Of a stretch of DNA of 36,205 nt, positions 6,406 through 13,914 are shown piece after piece. Position numbers and translations under genes: made by a program. The stretch is from positions 1 to 36,205 of the IMG/VR virus record IMGVR_UViG_3300001533_003197; one strand, written 5' to 3'. A model generated the notes under the pieces. It was not told the origin of the DNA. It saw only the letters and a list, made by a program, of their open reading frames with translations, and made no database searches. Positions within the stretch are counted from its first letter, which is position 1. Each line of letters begins with the position of its first letter. Source of the DNA: a virus.

Positions 6406-7929
6406 TTAAAATCCCATTGTGGTTCCAGTATCATCAAGTTTATCCACTCCTGGTTCTATTGTACCCATTCCAATTTGATCAGCGTAATTTGGCTGCAACT
6501 CAGTGAATGAAAGACTTACATCATAAGATGTAAGTGATCCAGTTGAACCAAATGTCATATAAGAACCATCTGGAGTGTAATCAATTGAAAGATTTGTTAA
6601 AGCACAGGGTTTGAACTGATTTAGATATGGATGTACCTCTCCAATGGTTTCTCTGTTACCCATATAAACATACTCAAGTTCAAAGACTCTTGGAGATCTT
6701 AGAAATAAATTTGAACTAGTTCTTTGTGGTAATGAATTTCTTTTAAATGCTCGAATTATTTTTCGGATTTCTTCAGATTCTTTGTCAAATCTAGGAGTAA
6801 ATCTGAAATTAAAGTTGAATGTTCTTAGTGTTGGTCCATTGAATAACAACTCAAGATTTGGATTTATGACCATACCAGAAGCTCTTCCTACAAGATTTAC
6901 TCCGACTGCTTGTCCAGCAAAGTATGCAGATATAAATGGTTTCAAGTTAGGATCATCTGTAAGACCTCGTACTGTGTCAAATAAATTCTTTGTATTATTC
7001 ACTATTCCACCAAAATCGGCACTTCCGATACTATTGATATTGGCCATAGCAAATTCACCAAGTACTTTTTTTACAGGATTAAGAGTATCATCTGACCAAT
7101 TTACTTGATTTGATTCTGTCAGTTTTGGTTGCATTGGTAAATATATGGTTTCATATTGAGTAGAATTTGTTGTATTTACAAAACCATTAGTAATATTAAG
7201 ATTTTCATTAGAAATACTTGGTACATAATCATAAGCAGTGATTCTAATATAATCAATTCCAAATTCTTCTGGTGGTTCTAGTAAAGGATATCTAAGAGTG
7301 ACTCCTTTTCCACCACCAACTTTAGTTGATGTTAATGATTTATTTGTATCCGTTAATTTATTATAAGATAGACCTTCATCAGTATATGGATCTTCTACAT
7401 CCACACCTTCAGGAGAAAGAATAGGAACTTGTGCATCAGGTTCTTGAGTTTCTGGTTGTAATTGTGGTCCTGTATTGGGTTGTGAACTTAATTGTCCTCT
7501 ACTACTTACAACTTGACCAGTTACTGAATCTTTTACATAAGGAATTTTATATACCTGAGCATAAGTACTCCTACTTCTTTCTGATAGATCTACAGAACTA
7601 TAATTATTAAGATCATTTAATACATCACCTCTAGTTTCATTGAATTCATTAAATCCTTGTGTGTAGAAAAGACTATTAAATTCTGGTTGTGAGGTTTCTT
7701 GAAATCCTTGAGATCTTTTAGATCTATTGTAATCTAGTCTAAAAACTTCTTGATTGATATAGTTCCAGTTTCCTCCATTTACTTTAGGATCTGATTTGGC
7801 ATATTCAAATAAAAATTCTCCAGGTTTATTCTGATATGGTCTTCTTATAGTTATGACACCAGTACTTGTGTCAGTAACTGACTCTACTAAAAGACCATTC
7901 CAGGTTTGTTTTTTTATTACTTCTGCCAT
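6406..7929 (-). CDS. gp48: gp48-like baseplate-tail tube cap protein
   Basis: At 507 residues this is longer than T4 gp48 (364). The C-terminal half carries the fold shared by gp48 and gp54: GMVINPNLELLFNGPTLRTF, FRFTPRFDKESEEIRKIIRAF, then FELEYVYMGN and ALTNLSIDYTPDGSYMTF. The N-terminal third has a Pro/Gln/Ser-rich linker around residues 140-185, which explains the extra length. gp48 caps the hub and starts the tail tube. The gene lies between gp53 and two cyanophage-specific ORFs. It could be gp54 instead, because the families are related, but size and neighbourhood favour gp48. Confidence 0.75.
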   Translation of the reverse strand: MAEVIKKQTWNGLLVESVTDTSTGVITIRRPYQNKPGEFLFEYAKSDPKVNGGNWNYINQEVFRLDYNRSKRSQGFQETSQPEFNSLFYTQGFNEFNETRGDVLNDLNNYSSVDLSERSRSTYAQVYKIPYVKDSVTGQVVSSRGQLSSQPNTGPQLQPETQEPDAQVPILSPEGVDVEDPYTDEGLSYNKLTDTNKSLTSTKVGGGKGVTLRYPLLEPPEEFGIDYIRITAYDYVPSISNENLNITNGFVNTTNSTQYETIYLPMQPKLTESNQVNWSDDTLNPVKKVLGEFAMANINSIGSADFGGIVNNTKNLFDTVRGLTDDPNLKPFISAYFAGQAVGVNLVGRASGMVINPNLELLFNGPTLRTFNFNFRFTPRFDKESEEIRKIIRAFKRNSLPQRTSSNLFLRSPRVFELEYVYMGNRETIGEVHPYLNQFKPCALTNLSIDYTPDGSYMTFGSTGSLTSYDVSLSFTELQPNYADQIGMGTIEPGVDKLDDTGTTMGF

Positions 7930-7950
7930 TAAATTTGAGGAAAGTCTTTT

Positions 7951-8334
7951 TTACTTATTTATTTTAAATTTTTGATAAGGAATAGATCTTAAAGTCATTA
8001 GTTCTTGTGGATATATTACATGAAGACCTTGATATTCATTCCAAGTATAGTTTCTAAAATCTCCCCAGTGATAATTTAGTCCTTTAAATCCCCACATGTA
8101 CATTCCAACACAAGCAATTAATGGAAATTCATCGTATTCAATTCTAGGAGTCTTTGGATTATAAACAAAAGTATAATATTTACCTATTGTAGGAAAACTT
8201 TCTCTTTCATCAGCAAGTTCCATAATTCTCATCATCATATTGTCTTCATTCGTTTGAGACATTATGTCATTCACATCTTTCTCAGAGAATCTGTCAATCT
8301 CACTGGATTGATATCTTTCTAAATCTTCATCCAC
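7951..8334 (-). CDS. conserved cyanophage protein of unknown function
   Basis: A 127-residue protein with an acidic N-terminal helix region (residues 1-45) and an aromatic-rich C-terminal domain: GKYYTFVYNPKTPRIEYDEF, MYMWGFKGLNYHWGDFRNYT and HVIYPQELMTL. The pattern is like proteins found between gp48 and gp54 in other cyanomyoviruses. It is probably a baseplate or tail-assembly factor by location. No catalytic motif or membrane segment is visible. It overlaps the upstream ORF by eight bases, which suggests coupled translation. Confidence 0.7.
   Translation of the reverse strand: MDEDLERYQSSEIDRFSEKDVNDIMSQTNEDNMMMRIMELADERESFPTIGKYYTFVYNPKTPRIEYDEFPLIACVGMYMWGFKGLNYHWGDFRNYTWNEYQGLHVIYPQELMTLRSIPYQKFKINK
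7956..7962 (-). promoter_or_regulatory. candidate late promoter on minus strand (ATAAATA)
   Basis: Read on the minus strand, AAAATAAATAAGTA is found about 25-30 bp before the gp48-like start. It is a T4-type late motif inside the end of the upstream ORF. It may be one of several internal late promoters in the minus-strand block. Confidence 0.3.
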
Positions 8335-8929
8335 GAGCTGGAGGGAGTTGTTTTCTTTGTTGTACTGGTTCTAATCTCTTTTGAGATTGATTATTTGAAG
8401 GTGGTAATGATTTTCTTTGTGAACTTCCACCCAACATAGGTCTTTCATTTCCTGGTCTAATTGCTGGTCTTTGTCTACTTCCAGCCATAGCTGTTGAGAC
8501 GGGTCTTGCTGAAATTTGTCTGTGCTGTGGTGGTTGTTGTGATGCTGCAGTTCTTCTTGCAACCATCGAATTATTTGAAGACGGTGGTCTATTTGCAAGA
8601 GGTCCACCTTTTTCACGTTCTGGTCTTTCTACTTTCTTGTATCTATAAGGAAGTGGTTGTCTTTGATTTTGTGTTGTACTGGTTTCGGGATTAGTTTCAG
8701 GAGTTTGTGGTTGATCTTTAGCTGTTGTTTTTTTCTTATCTTCTTGATTTTTCTTCGATCCAATTCTTTTCCATCTAAGTGGATTCCAATCTCTTTTTTG
8801 AAAACCTGCTGCACCTACACCTCTAGTATATCCAGAACTCCCAGAACCAGATCCAGATCTTGATATTGCGGATGATGTTTGACCAGATGCAGAATCAGCT
8901 TCAATTATAAATTGAGAAAAAGTTTTCAT
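8327..8929 (-). CDS. disordered Pro/Gln/Arg/Ser-rich protein in baseplate block
   Basis: The 200-residue protein opens with MKTFSQFIIEA, an N-terminal segment seen in several T4-like phage proteins. After residue 20 it is low-complexity: Gly/Ser repeats, then Lys/Arg/Thr, then long Pro, Gln, Arg and Ser runs (QQPPQHRQISARPVSTAM). Such composition suggests an intrinsically disordered, strongly basic protein. It may bind DNA or another structural protein, but nothing specific can be read. It overlaps the next gene and is 30 bp downstream of the gp54-like gene. The start is preceded by a late-type motif on the minus strand. Confidence 0.65.
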   Translation of the reverse strand: MKTFSQFIIEADSASGQTSSAISRSGSGSGSSGYTRGVGAAGFQKRDWNPLRWKRIGSKKNQEDKKKTTAKDQPQTPETNPETSTTQNQRQPLPYRYKKVERPEREKGGPLANRPPSSNNSMVARRTAASQQPPQHRQISARPVSTAMAGSRQRPAIRPGNERPMLGGSSQRKSLPPSNNQSQKRLEPVQQRKQLPPARG

Positions 8930-8942
8930 GAGACTTTTTGAT

Positions 8943-8951
8943 TATTTATTA
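8943..8951 (-). promoter_or_regulatory. candidate late promoter on minus strand (TAATAAATA)
   Basis: In the 30-bp gap between the gp54-like gene and the disordered ORF, the minus strand reads TAATAAATA, identical to the copies at 1539 and 24077. The start codon is only 13 bases away, so the leader would be very short. Confidence 0.35.
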
Positions 8952-8959
8952 TGTACTTT

Positions 8960-9667
8960 TTACCTGATAAGTTTTCTTTGTCTTACATATCTTGAATATC
9001 CAAATGAAACATCAAGTGTTAATGATTCACTATTTGAAGAATAACTAAATGACATACTATCAACTCTTTTTGGATATGCTTTAATTAAGACGTATTCCAT
9101 AGAATACTTTTTTTGTCTAGAATCTTTTATACGTTTTGAATACTCATCTTCAACTTCGGAATCACTTTCTATTATATCTTTTTCAAACTTAGTGATATAT
9201 ATGTCATTCGTATAATCATTATAATAATTCATTCTGTAATTTACATAAGGTGCATAATAAGAATCTCTTGTGCGATTTCCTGTTCCAACTCCACTCATAT
9301 AATCCATCCATCCTTCAAAAAACTCTACAATATCATAATTATTATCGACATAAAATGAAAGTGCTATTTCATTTTCATAACTTCTTCGATATGGTATTTC
9401 TTCAACAACACCATGATAATCAGCACTTGTTGCATGAGTCATAAATGATGAAGATGGAGTAGTTGTTTGATAACATCTAAGTTCAATATCCTCTCCAATA
9501 ACATCATAATTTATATCTCTTCCTTCACTTTTTAAAAAATCCACAACAGTTTGAGGTGGTCTAAACTTAACCACAAATAAGTTTGGTTTAGCAACATTGA
9601 GAATTCTACTCTTTAACTGACTTGTCTTTATTGGTCTTGGAGTAGGTCCCCCACTTGGAGCAGCCAT
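8960..9667 (-). CDS. gp54: tail tube-like baseplate protein (gp54/gp19 family)
   Basis: A 235-residue protein with the tail-tube fold pattern: KPNLFVVKF near residue 29, a middle ELRCYQTTTPSSSF, then EIPYRRSYENEIALSFYVDN, a helix IVEFFEGWMDYM, and a C-terminal SLTLDVSFGYSRYVRQ. In T4 both gp19 (tube) and gp54 (tube initiator) have this fold. Its location in the gp53/gp48 block suggests gp54, while the main tube gene normally lies elsewhere. It is the first gene of the minus-strand block and diverges from gp4. A tube role cannot be ruled out. Confidence 0.65.
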   Translation of the reverse strand: MAAPSGGPTPRPIKTSQLKSRILNVAKPNLFVVKFRPPQTVVDFLKSEGRDINYDVIGEDIELRCYQTTTPSSSFMTHATSADYHGVVEEIPYRRSYENEIALSFYVDNNYDIVEFFEGWMDYMSGVGTGNRTRDSYYAPYVNYRMNYYNDYTNDIYITKFEKDIIESDSEVEDEYSKRIKDSRQKKYSMEYVLIKAYPKRVDSMSFSYSSNSESLTLDVSFGYSRYVRQRKLIR

Positions 9668-9674
9668 CTAAATA
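9668..9674 (+). promoter_or_regulatory. candidate late promoter for gp4 (CTAAATA)
   Basis: CTAAATACTT starts directly after the gp54-like start codon, in the 36-bp divergent gap, with gp4 beginning 30 bp downstream. The opposite strand carries a related TAATAAGTA motif, so one short gap may hold late promoters in both directions. Confidence 0.4.
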
Positions 9675-9703
9675 CTTATTACTACCATTACTATGTATAA
9701 CTG

Positions 9704-10183
9704 ATGCCGAAGGATTCTAAATGGCACCAAGGTAGATTTCATCCCCAAAATCCAAAAAAATACCTTGGTGATTCAAATAATATTATTTACAGAAGTAGTT
9801 GGGAGTTACATTTTTTGAAATGGTGTGATAGAAATGATGCTGTCATTGAGTATGCATCAGAAGAATTTTCTATTCCTTATGTATCTCCAGTGGATAACAG
9901 AGTTCATAGATATTATCCTGATGGATTTGTGAAAATAAAACATAAAGATGGAAGTATCAAGAAATATATTATTGAAATTAAGCCAGAAAAACAAACTAAA
10001 GAACCTAAGAAACCATTAAGAGTTACTAAAAACTATATCAATGAGGTGAAAAATTATGCTGTCAACCAAGCTAAGTGGAAGTATGCCGAAGAATTTGCAA
10101 AGGATAATGGTATTGAATTTAAGGTATTGACTGAAAATGATTTGGGAATTTCATTATCAAAAAAGCGTAAAAAACACAAATAA
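9704..10183 (+). CDS. gp4: gp4 head completion protein with nuclease-like fold
   Basis: A 159-residue protein matching T4 gp4 (gp50), needed to finish DNA-filled heads before tail joining. The N-terminal motif QGRFHPQNPKKYLGD and the segment NIIYRSSWELHFLKW are characteristic. It retains residues expected for a TnsA-like PD-(D/E)XK nuclease: Glu34, Asp73 in YYPDGF, and Glu91-x-Lys93 (IEIKP). It may therefore trim or protect DNA ends. The C-terminus is Lys-rich. It is followed by a 32-bp gap with a late-promoter-like motif before the gp26-like gene. Confidence 0.9.
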   Translation: MPKDSKWHQGRFHPQNPKKYLGDSNNIIYRSSWELHFLKWCDRNDAVIEYASEEFSIPYVSPVDNRVHRYYPDGFVKIKHKDGSIKKYIIEIKPEKQTKEPKKPLRVTKNYINEVKNYAVNQAKWKYAEEFAKDNGIEFKVLTENDLGISLSKKRKKHK

Positions 10184-10187
10184 ATAA
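10179..10187 (+). promoter_or_regulatory. candidate late promoter (AAATAAATA)
   Basis: AAATAAATAACTC overlaps the gp4 stop and precedes the gp26-like start by about 30 bp. The TAAATAACTC part is repeated before the 24114 gene, suggesting a shared late promoter. Confidence 0.35.
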
Positions 10188-10215
10188 CTCTACCTGAACT
10201 CATTATTAGGTCGTT

Positions 10216-10935
10216 ATGCCTTTACCAAAAATATCCACACCAACATATGAGTTGGAGTTGCCATCTTCCAAACAGAAAATCAAGTATAGACCATTTTTAG
10301 TAAAAGAAGAAAAACTTCTTGTACTTGCATTAGAGAGTGAAGATACTAAACAAATTACGATGGCAATTAAAAATGTCATCAAGAGTTGTATTTCAACAAG
10401 AGGAATTAAAGTAGAGGAACTTCCTACTTTTGATATTGAATATCTCTTTTTAAATATTAGAGGTAAGTCTGTTGGTGAAGAAGTCGAACTTAATATTACA
10501 GCTCCAGATGATAATGAAACTCCGATTCCTGTTACTATTTCTTTAGACGATATTAAAGTTGTTGAAAGTGAAGATCATACTAAACAGATCAAACTAGATG
10601 ATGACTTAATGATGGAAATGAAATATCCATCATTGGATCAGTTTATTAAAAATAATTTTGATTTCAGTGATGGTAGAAATATTGATGATTCATTTGAACT
10701 GATTGCTTCTTGTGTTGATAAAATTTATAATGATGAAGAGGTATGGTCAACTGCTGACGTTAGTAAAAAAGAAGTTGTTGAATTTCTTGATCAATTGAAT
10801 TCAATTCAGTTCAAAGAAATTGAAAAGTTTTTTGACACGATGCCAAAACTTTCTTATACATTGGAAGTTACAAATCCAAAAACTAAAGTTAAAAGTACTG
10901 TCGTACTGGAGGGACTATCAAGTTTTTTCGGATAG
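10216..10935 (+). CDS. gp26: gp26-like baseplate hub / tail assembly chaperone-like protein
   Basis: A 239-residue protein of the T4 gp26 type, recognised from PLPKISTPTYELELPSS, KIKYRPFLVKEEKLLVLALE and the block ISTRGIKVEELPTFDIEYLF. T4 gp26 (208 residues) takes part in hub assembly. Its last codons are AGT TTT TTC GGA TAG, forming a T_TTT_TTC heptamer just before the stop. A small ORF in the -1 frame overlaps this end, and a tape-measure-like gene follows. This suggests a frameshifting chaperone role like lambda gpG/gpGT. The unshifted product would be 239 residues and the shifted one about 300. Confidence 0.87.
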   Translation: MPLPKISTPTYELELPSSKQKIKYRPFLVKEEKLLVLALESEDTKQITMAIKNVIKSCISTRGIKVEELPTFDIEYLFLNIRGKSVGEEVELNITAPDDNETPIPVTISLDDIKVVESEDHTKQIKLDDDLMMEMKYPSLDQFIKNNFDFSDGRNIDDSFELIASCVDKIYNDEEVWSTADVSKKEVVEFLDQLNSIQFKEIEKFFDTMPKLSYTLEVTNPKTKVKSTVVLEGLSSFFG

Positions 10936-10953
10936 GACTGATCCATATGGATC
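10908..10953 (+). other. candidate programmed -1 frameshift signal
   Basis: Three elements line up: GGAGGG (10908-10913, a Shine-Dalgarno-like stimulator), nine bases, T_TTT_TTC (10923-10929) in the correct zero frame, ten bases, then GATCC-ATAT-GGATC (10940-10953), a 5-bp hairpin. The zero-frame stop is at 10933. A -1 slip continues with CGG ATA GGA CTG into the open frame of the 10947-11117 ORF, which is open from 10893. Confidence 0.6.
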
Positions 10954-11117
10954 TGGAAAATTATTTCCGACTTAACTTTGCCTTGATGCAATACCATAAA
11001 TATTCTTTAACAGAGATTGAAAATATGATGCCTTGGGAGAGAGATGTATATGTGTCTCTTTTACAACAACATTTAGAAGAAGAGGAACAGAAACTTAAGG
11101 CACGACAAAATGGCTAG
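10947..11117 (+). CDS. small overlapping ORF, probably a -1 frameshift extension
   Basis: A 56-residue ORF from ATG 10947 in the -1 frame relative to the gp26-like gene. It overlaps the start of the next gene by eight bases. The sequence is helical and aromatic (YFRLNFALMQYHKYS), then LTEIENMMPWERDVYVSLL, then a charged tail. The MPWER-type motif resembles short proteins found just before tape-measure genes. The position corresponds to gene 51 in T4, but at 56 residues it is far shorter than T4 gp51. It may be translated from its own ATG (weak AGGA nine bases upstream) or as the T-part of a fusion of about 300 residues. Confidence 0.7.
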   Translation: MDLENYFRLNFALMQYHKYSLTEIENMMPWERDVYVSLLQQHLEEEEQKLKARQNG

Positions 11118-13908
11118 AGATCCTAAGACATTAAGAAAGGCTTACGAGTATAAACTCGGAAAGGATCTCGCATCCAAACTTTCTGATACTCAAATTAAAA
11201 AGTTATCACAATACTATAATTCACTCTCAGCAAAAGAACAAAGTAAAGTTGATAGTGATCTCATAGCAGGTAAAGGTGATTTTCTGGATGTTGCCAGAGG
11301 AATGGCAGAGGGTATTGTTGATGGTGAAGTGGCATCAGTCTCAGAAGCTGATAAGAAAAAATTTACTAAGAAAGAAGATAAAGTACCTGAAGGACTTGAT
11401 GACCTTTTAAATGATATTAAGAAAGAAATTGATGAAAAAGTTCCTGAGGGACTTGATGACCTTTTAAATGATATCAAAAATGAAGTCGAAGAAAAAGTTC
11501 CTGAAGGACTTGATGATCTTCTAAACGATATCAAAAATGAAGTTGAAGAAATTAAAGAGGATAATGAAAAAGTTCCTGAAGGACTTGATGATCTTCTAAA
11601 CGAGATACAAAAAGAAGTTAAAGAAACTAAAAGTAAGACTGATAATATACCTGAAGGTCTTGATGAATTACTTGATGAAATCCGAAAGGAAGATGATAAA
11701 AGTAAAGAACAATCTAAACCATTAACATCTTCTACTCTTACAGTATATAAAGGAAAGAAAGATGATGATTTAGTTGAAGAAGAAATTGATGAGAAAATTC
11801 TCAATCTTCTGGGACTAGAAGATGTATTTGATTTAGATTATGGTACTTATGCAACACTCCTCAAAGCTTCGATTGTAGAAAATAAGGATAAAATACCAGC
11901 AGAAGAACTTGCAATTCTTTCAAATGAAAGAAAAAGAATTAGAGATAAAGTTGGTAGATTCAAAGTAAAAGGAAAGAAAATAAATGCAGAGACATTCAAA
12001 AAAACAAAAAAACCGACAGCAGTAAAAGTTGATACTAAAAAACTATTACCTGCTGCCAAGATAAAATCTGAAGACCTAAAAGAAGAAGTCAAAGAAGATA
12101 CAACAGAACAACTAATACCTTTATCTGATTCTCTTTCTGATATTGAAAAAAATCTTGCAAAAATTTTAGAACTCAATCAAAAAAGACTTGATCTAGAAAA
12201 GACACAAGCAAAAACCGAAGCAAGAGAACAAGAAAAGGCTGGGGCAACACAAAGAGAAGAAAGATTAGAAGGTGATCAAGGAAAGAGATCTGTAACAAAG
12301 ATTCAAAGAGTATTAGCTCCAGCAAAAGGTTTAATTGATACAATTATTGACTTTTTTAAAAATATTTTATTTGGTGGTGCAATTCAGTTATTACTTGATG
12401 TTATCAAGGATCCAGGAAAATATCTCAGAGGTATCATTGATTTTATAAATGGATTCATAACAAAAATTGATGATTTGTTTGAGTGGATGTATGATACTTT
12501 AATTTTAGGAACAATCAATCAATTTATTGGTTTAGCAAATTCTATCATCACAACCATTGAAGATACTATCAATGATATTGCAAATAAAGTTCCATTCTTT
12601 GATCCAATAACTTTAGGAAAGATCGATCCCATAGATACAACTTTAGATCAAGTACCTAATCTTCCTCAAGTTCCCACTCCTCAATGGGCACAACAACAAG
12701 AGGGTGGTGGTACAGTACTTTCTAATCAAGAAAATGGATTTGGCACAATAGTTAACAAAATTTTTATTCCTCAATGGGCACAACAACAAGAGGGTGGTGG
12801 TACAGTACTGAACAAAATTTTTATTCCTCAATGGGCACAACAACAAGAGGGTGGTGGTACAGTACTGAACATAGATAAAATTTCTTTCACCAATGGAGGT
12901 AAAATTGGAAAAGATTCTGGTATTACAATCACAGGAATGGGTAGAGACACTCAACTGATTGCTGCTCAACCTGGTGAAATTATGATGAGTAAGAAGGCTG
13001 TTGATAAGTATGGTGCAGAAAATCTTCTCGGTGCAAATGAAGCAGCAGGTGGAACAAATCAACCAAAATTTGGTAAGTTTATGGGATTTGAAGGTGGTGG
13101 TTTGATCGGTGTCAAAAATCCAAAAGGATTTAGTCCAGGTAAGGGAGACAGAAGTAAAAAAATATTCTTACACTGGACAGCTAGTAGTTATAATAGTGAT
13201 TATGGTGCATATCATACAATTTTCCAAGGTGATGGAACACCAATCAGAAAAGGAGATTATGGTGTAGATAGAGGTGGTCATACTGGTGGCGCAAATAGTA
13301 ATTCTGTTGGATTGAGCATTGCATCAATGCAAGGTGCAACACCAAATAATTTTGGCAAATATCCTCCCACACAAGCACAGTTAAAAGCAATGGCTGCTGA
13401 GGCTGCAGCCTTAGCGGTGAATTGGGGTTGGTCAAAATCTGATGTAGATAAAAATGTTATGACTCATGGTGAATGGGAAAGATATGCTGTGGCAAATGGA
13501 TTATTATCTTCTCCTGTTCAGAGATGGGATCTTGATATGTTAAAACAAGGAGATCCAGTAGGTAGTGGGGGTAAGGCTTTAAGAGCAATGATCAAGTCTT
13601 ATATGGATGGAATGGAACCAACATCCAGTGTTCAGGCTTCCTCATCATCACCTGTTGCTCCAGGATCAATTTCTAGAGGAAGTAGTCCATCATCAGGTAC
13701 TCAGTCAATAAGACCACCAATTCCATTAGAAGATCTTGGTTCATTATACAGAAAGAATTTTATGGAATTCGTTGGTCAGGGAGGTCAAAAAAGTCAGGGT
13801 TCATCTGGATCTTCGGCTTCACAAAAAAGAGTTCCGTCATTTTCTGCTGAAGATTTAAATAATGATGAATTGATAGTTGTCAAATCAATTTACAACATTG
13901 TAGGGTAA
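11110..13908 (+). CDS. tape-measure-like tail protein with N-acetylmuramoyl-L-alanine amidase domain
   Basis: A 932-residue multidomain protein. The N-terminus is helical. Residues 91-200 hold five VPEGLDDLLNDI-type repeats, 300-400 is Lys/Glu-rich, and 398-500 is hydrophobic (FKNILFGGAIQLLLDVI). Residues 520-590 hold three PQWAQQQEGGGTVL repeats. The segment PGEIMMSKKAVDKYGAENLL is typical of tape-measure C-termini. An Amidase_2/AmpD-type domain spans about 678-830, with probable zinc ligands His688 (LHWTAS), His786 (THGEW) and Asp807 (RWDLD). This indicates cell-wall hydrolysis during tail penetration. The C-terminus is Ser-rich. It follows the gp26-like chaperone region, as tape-measure genes usually do. 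T4 gp29 is not obviously homologous. Confidence 0.75.
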   Translation: MARDPKTLRKAYEYKLGKDLASKLSDTQIKKLSQYYNSLSAKEQSKVDSDLIAGKGDFLDVARGMAEGIVDGEVASVSEADKKKFTKKEDKVPEGLDDLLNDIKKEIDEKVPEGLDDLLNDIKNEVEEKVPEGLDDLLNDIKNEVEEIKEDNEKVPEGLDDLLNEIQKEVKETKSKTDNIPEGLDELLDEIRKEDDKSKEQSKPLTSSTLTVYKGKKDDDLVEEEIDEKILNLLGLEDVFDLDYGTYATLLKASIVENKDKIPAEELAILSNERKRIRDKVGRFKVKGKKINAETFKKTKKPTAVKVDTKKLLPAAKIKSEDLKEEVKEDTTEQLIPLSDSLSDIEKNLAKILELNQKRLDLEKTQAKTEAREQEKAGATQREERLEGDQGKRSVTKIQRVLAPAKGLIDTIIDFFKNILFGGAIQLLLDVIKDPGKYLRGIIDFINGFITKIDDLFEWMYDTLILGTINQFIGLANSIITTIEDTINDIANKVPFFDPITLGKIDPIDTTLDQVPNLPQVPTPQWAQQQEGGGTVLSNQENGFGTIVNKIFIPQWAQQQEGGGTVLNKIFIPQWAQQQEGGGTVLNIDKISFTNGGKIGKDSGITITGMGRDTQLIAAQPGEIMMSKKAVDKYGAENLLGANEAAGGTNQPKFGKFMGFEGGGLIGVKNPKGFSPGKGDRSKKIFLHWTASSYNSDYGAYHTIFQGDGTPIRKGDYGVDRGGHTGGANSNSVGLSIASMQGATPNNFGKYPPTQAQLKAMAAEAAALAVNWGWSKSDVDKNVMTHGEWERYAVANGLLSSPVQRWDLDMLKQGDPVGSGGKALRAMIKSYMDGMEPTSSVQASSSSPVAPGSISRGSSPSSGTQSIRPPIPLEDLGSLYRKNFMEFVGQGGQKSQGSSGSSASQKRVPSFSAEDLNNDELIVVKSIYNIVG
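11380..11703 (+). repeat. five in-frame VPEGLDDLLNDIK coding repeats
   Basis: Five units with the core (V/I)PEGLD(D/E)LL(N/D)(D/E)I and charged spacers of different length occupy this stretch of the tape-measure-like gene. The first three share much of their DNA sequence, including CTTGATGACCTT or close variants. The units look like amphipathic helices and probably lengthen a rod-like region. Confidence 0.85.
12754..12867 (+). repeat. two perfect 57-bp in-frame tandem repeats plus a related upstream copy
   Basis: Bases 12754-12810 and 12811-12867 appear identical, each encoding a 19-residue unit with the core IPQWAQQQEGGGTVL. A third copy of the core lies upstream at about 12678-12719. Because the DNA itself is unchanged, including third codon positions, the duplication is probably recent or maintained by recombination. 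Confidence 0.9.
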
Positions 13909-13914
13909 TCTAAT

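Noticed and set aside
11214-11804. 196-residue Ser-rich minus-strand open frame
   Set aside because: It is the antisense of the VPEGLDD repeats in the tape-measure-like gene; the repeated Ser pattern follows from those codons.
12754-12867. Possible CRISPR-like repeat array
   Set aside because: Units are adjacent 57-bp in-frame coding repeats without spacers and there are no cas genes.
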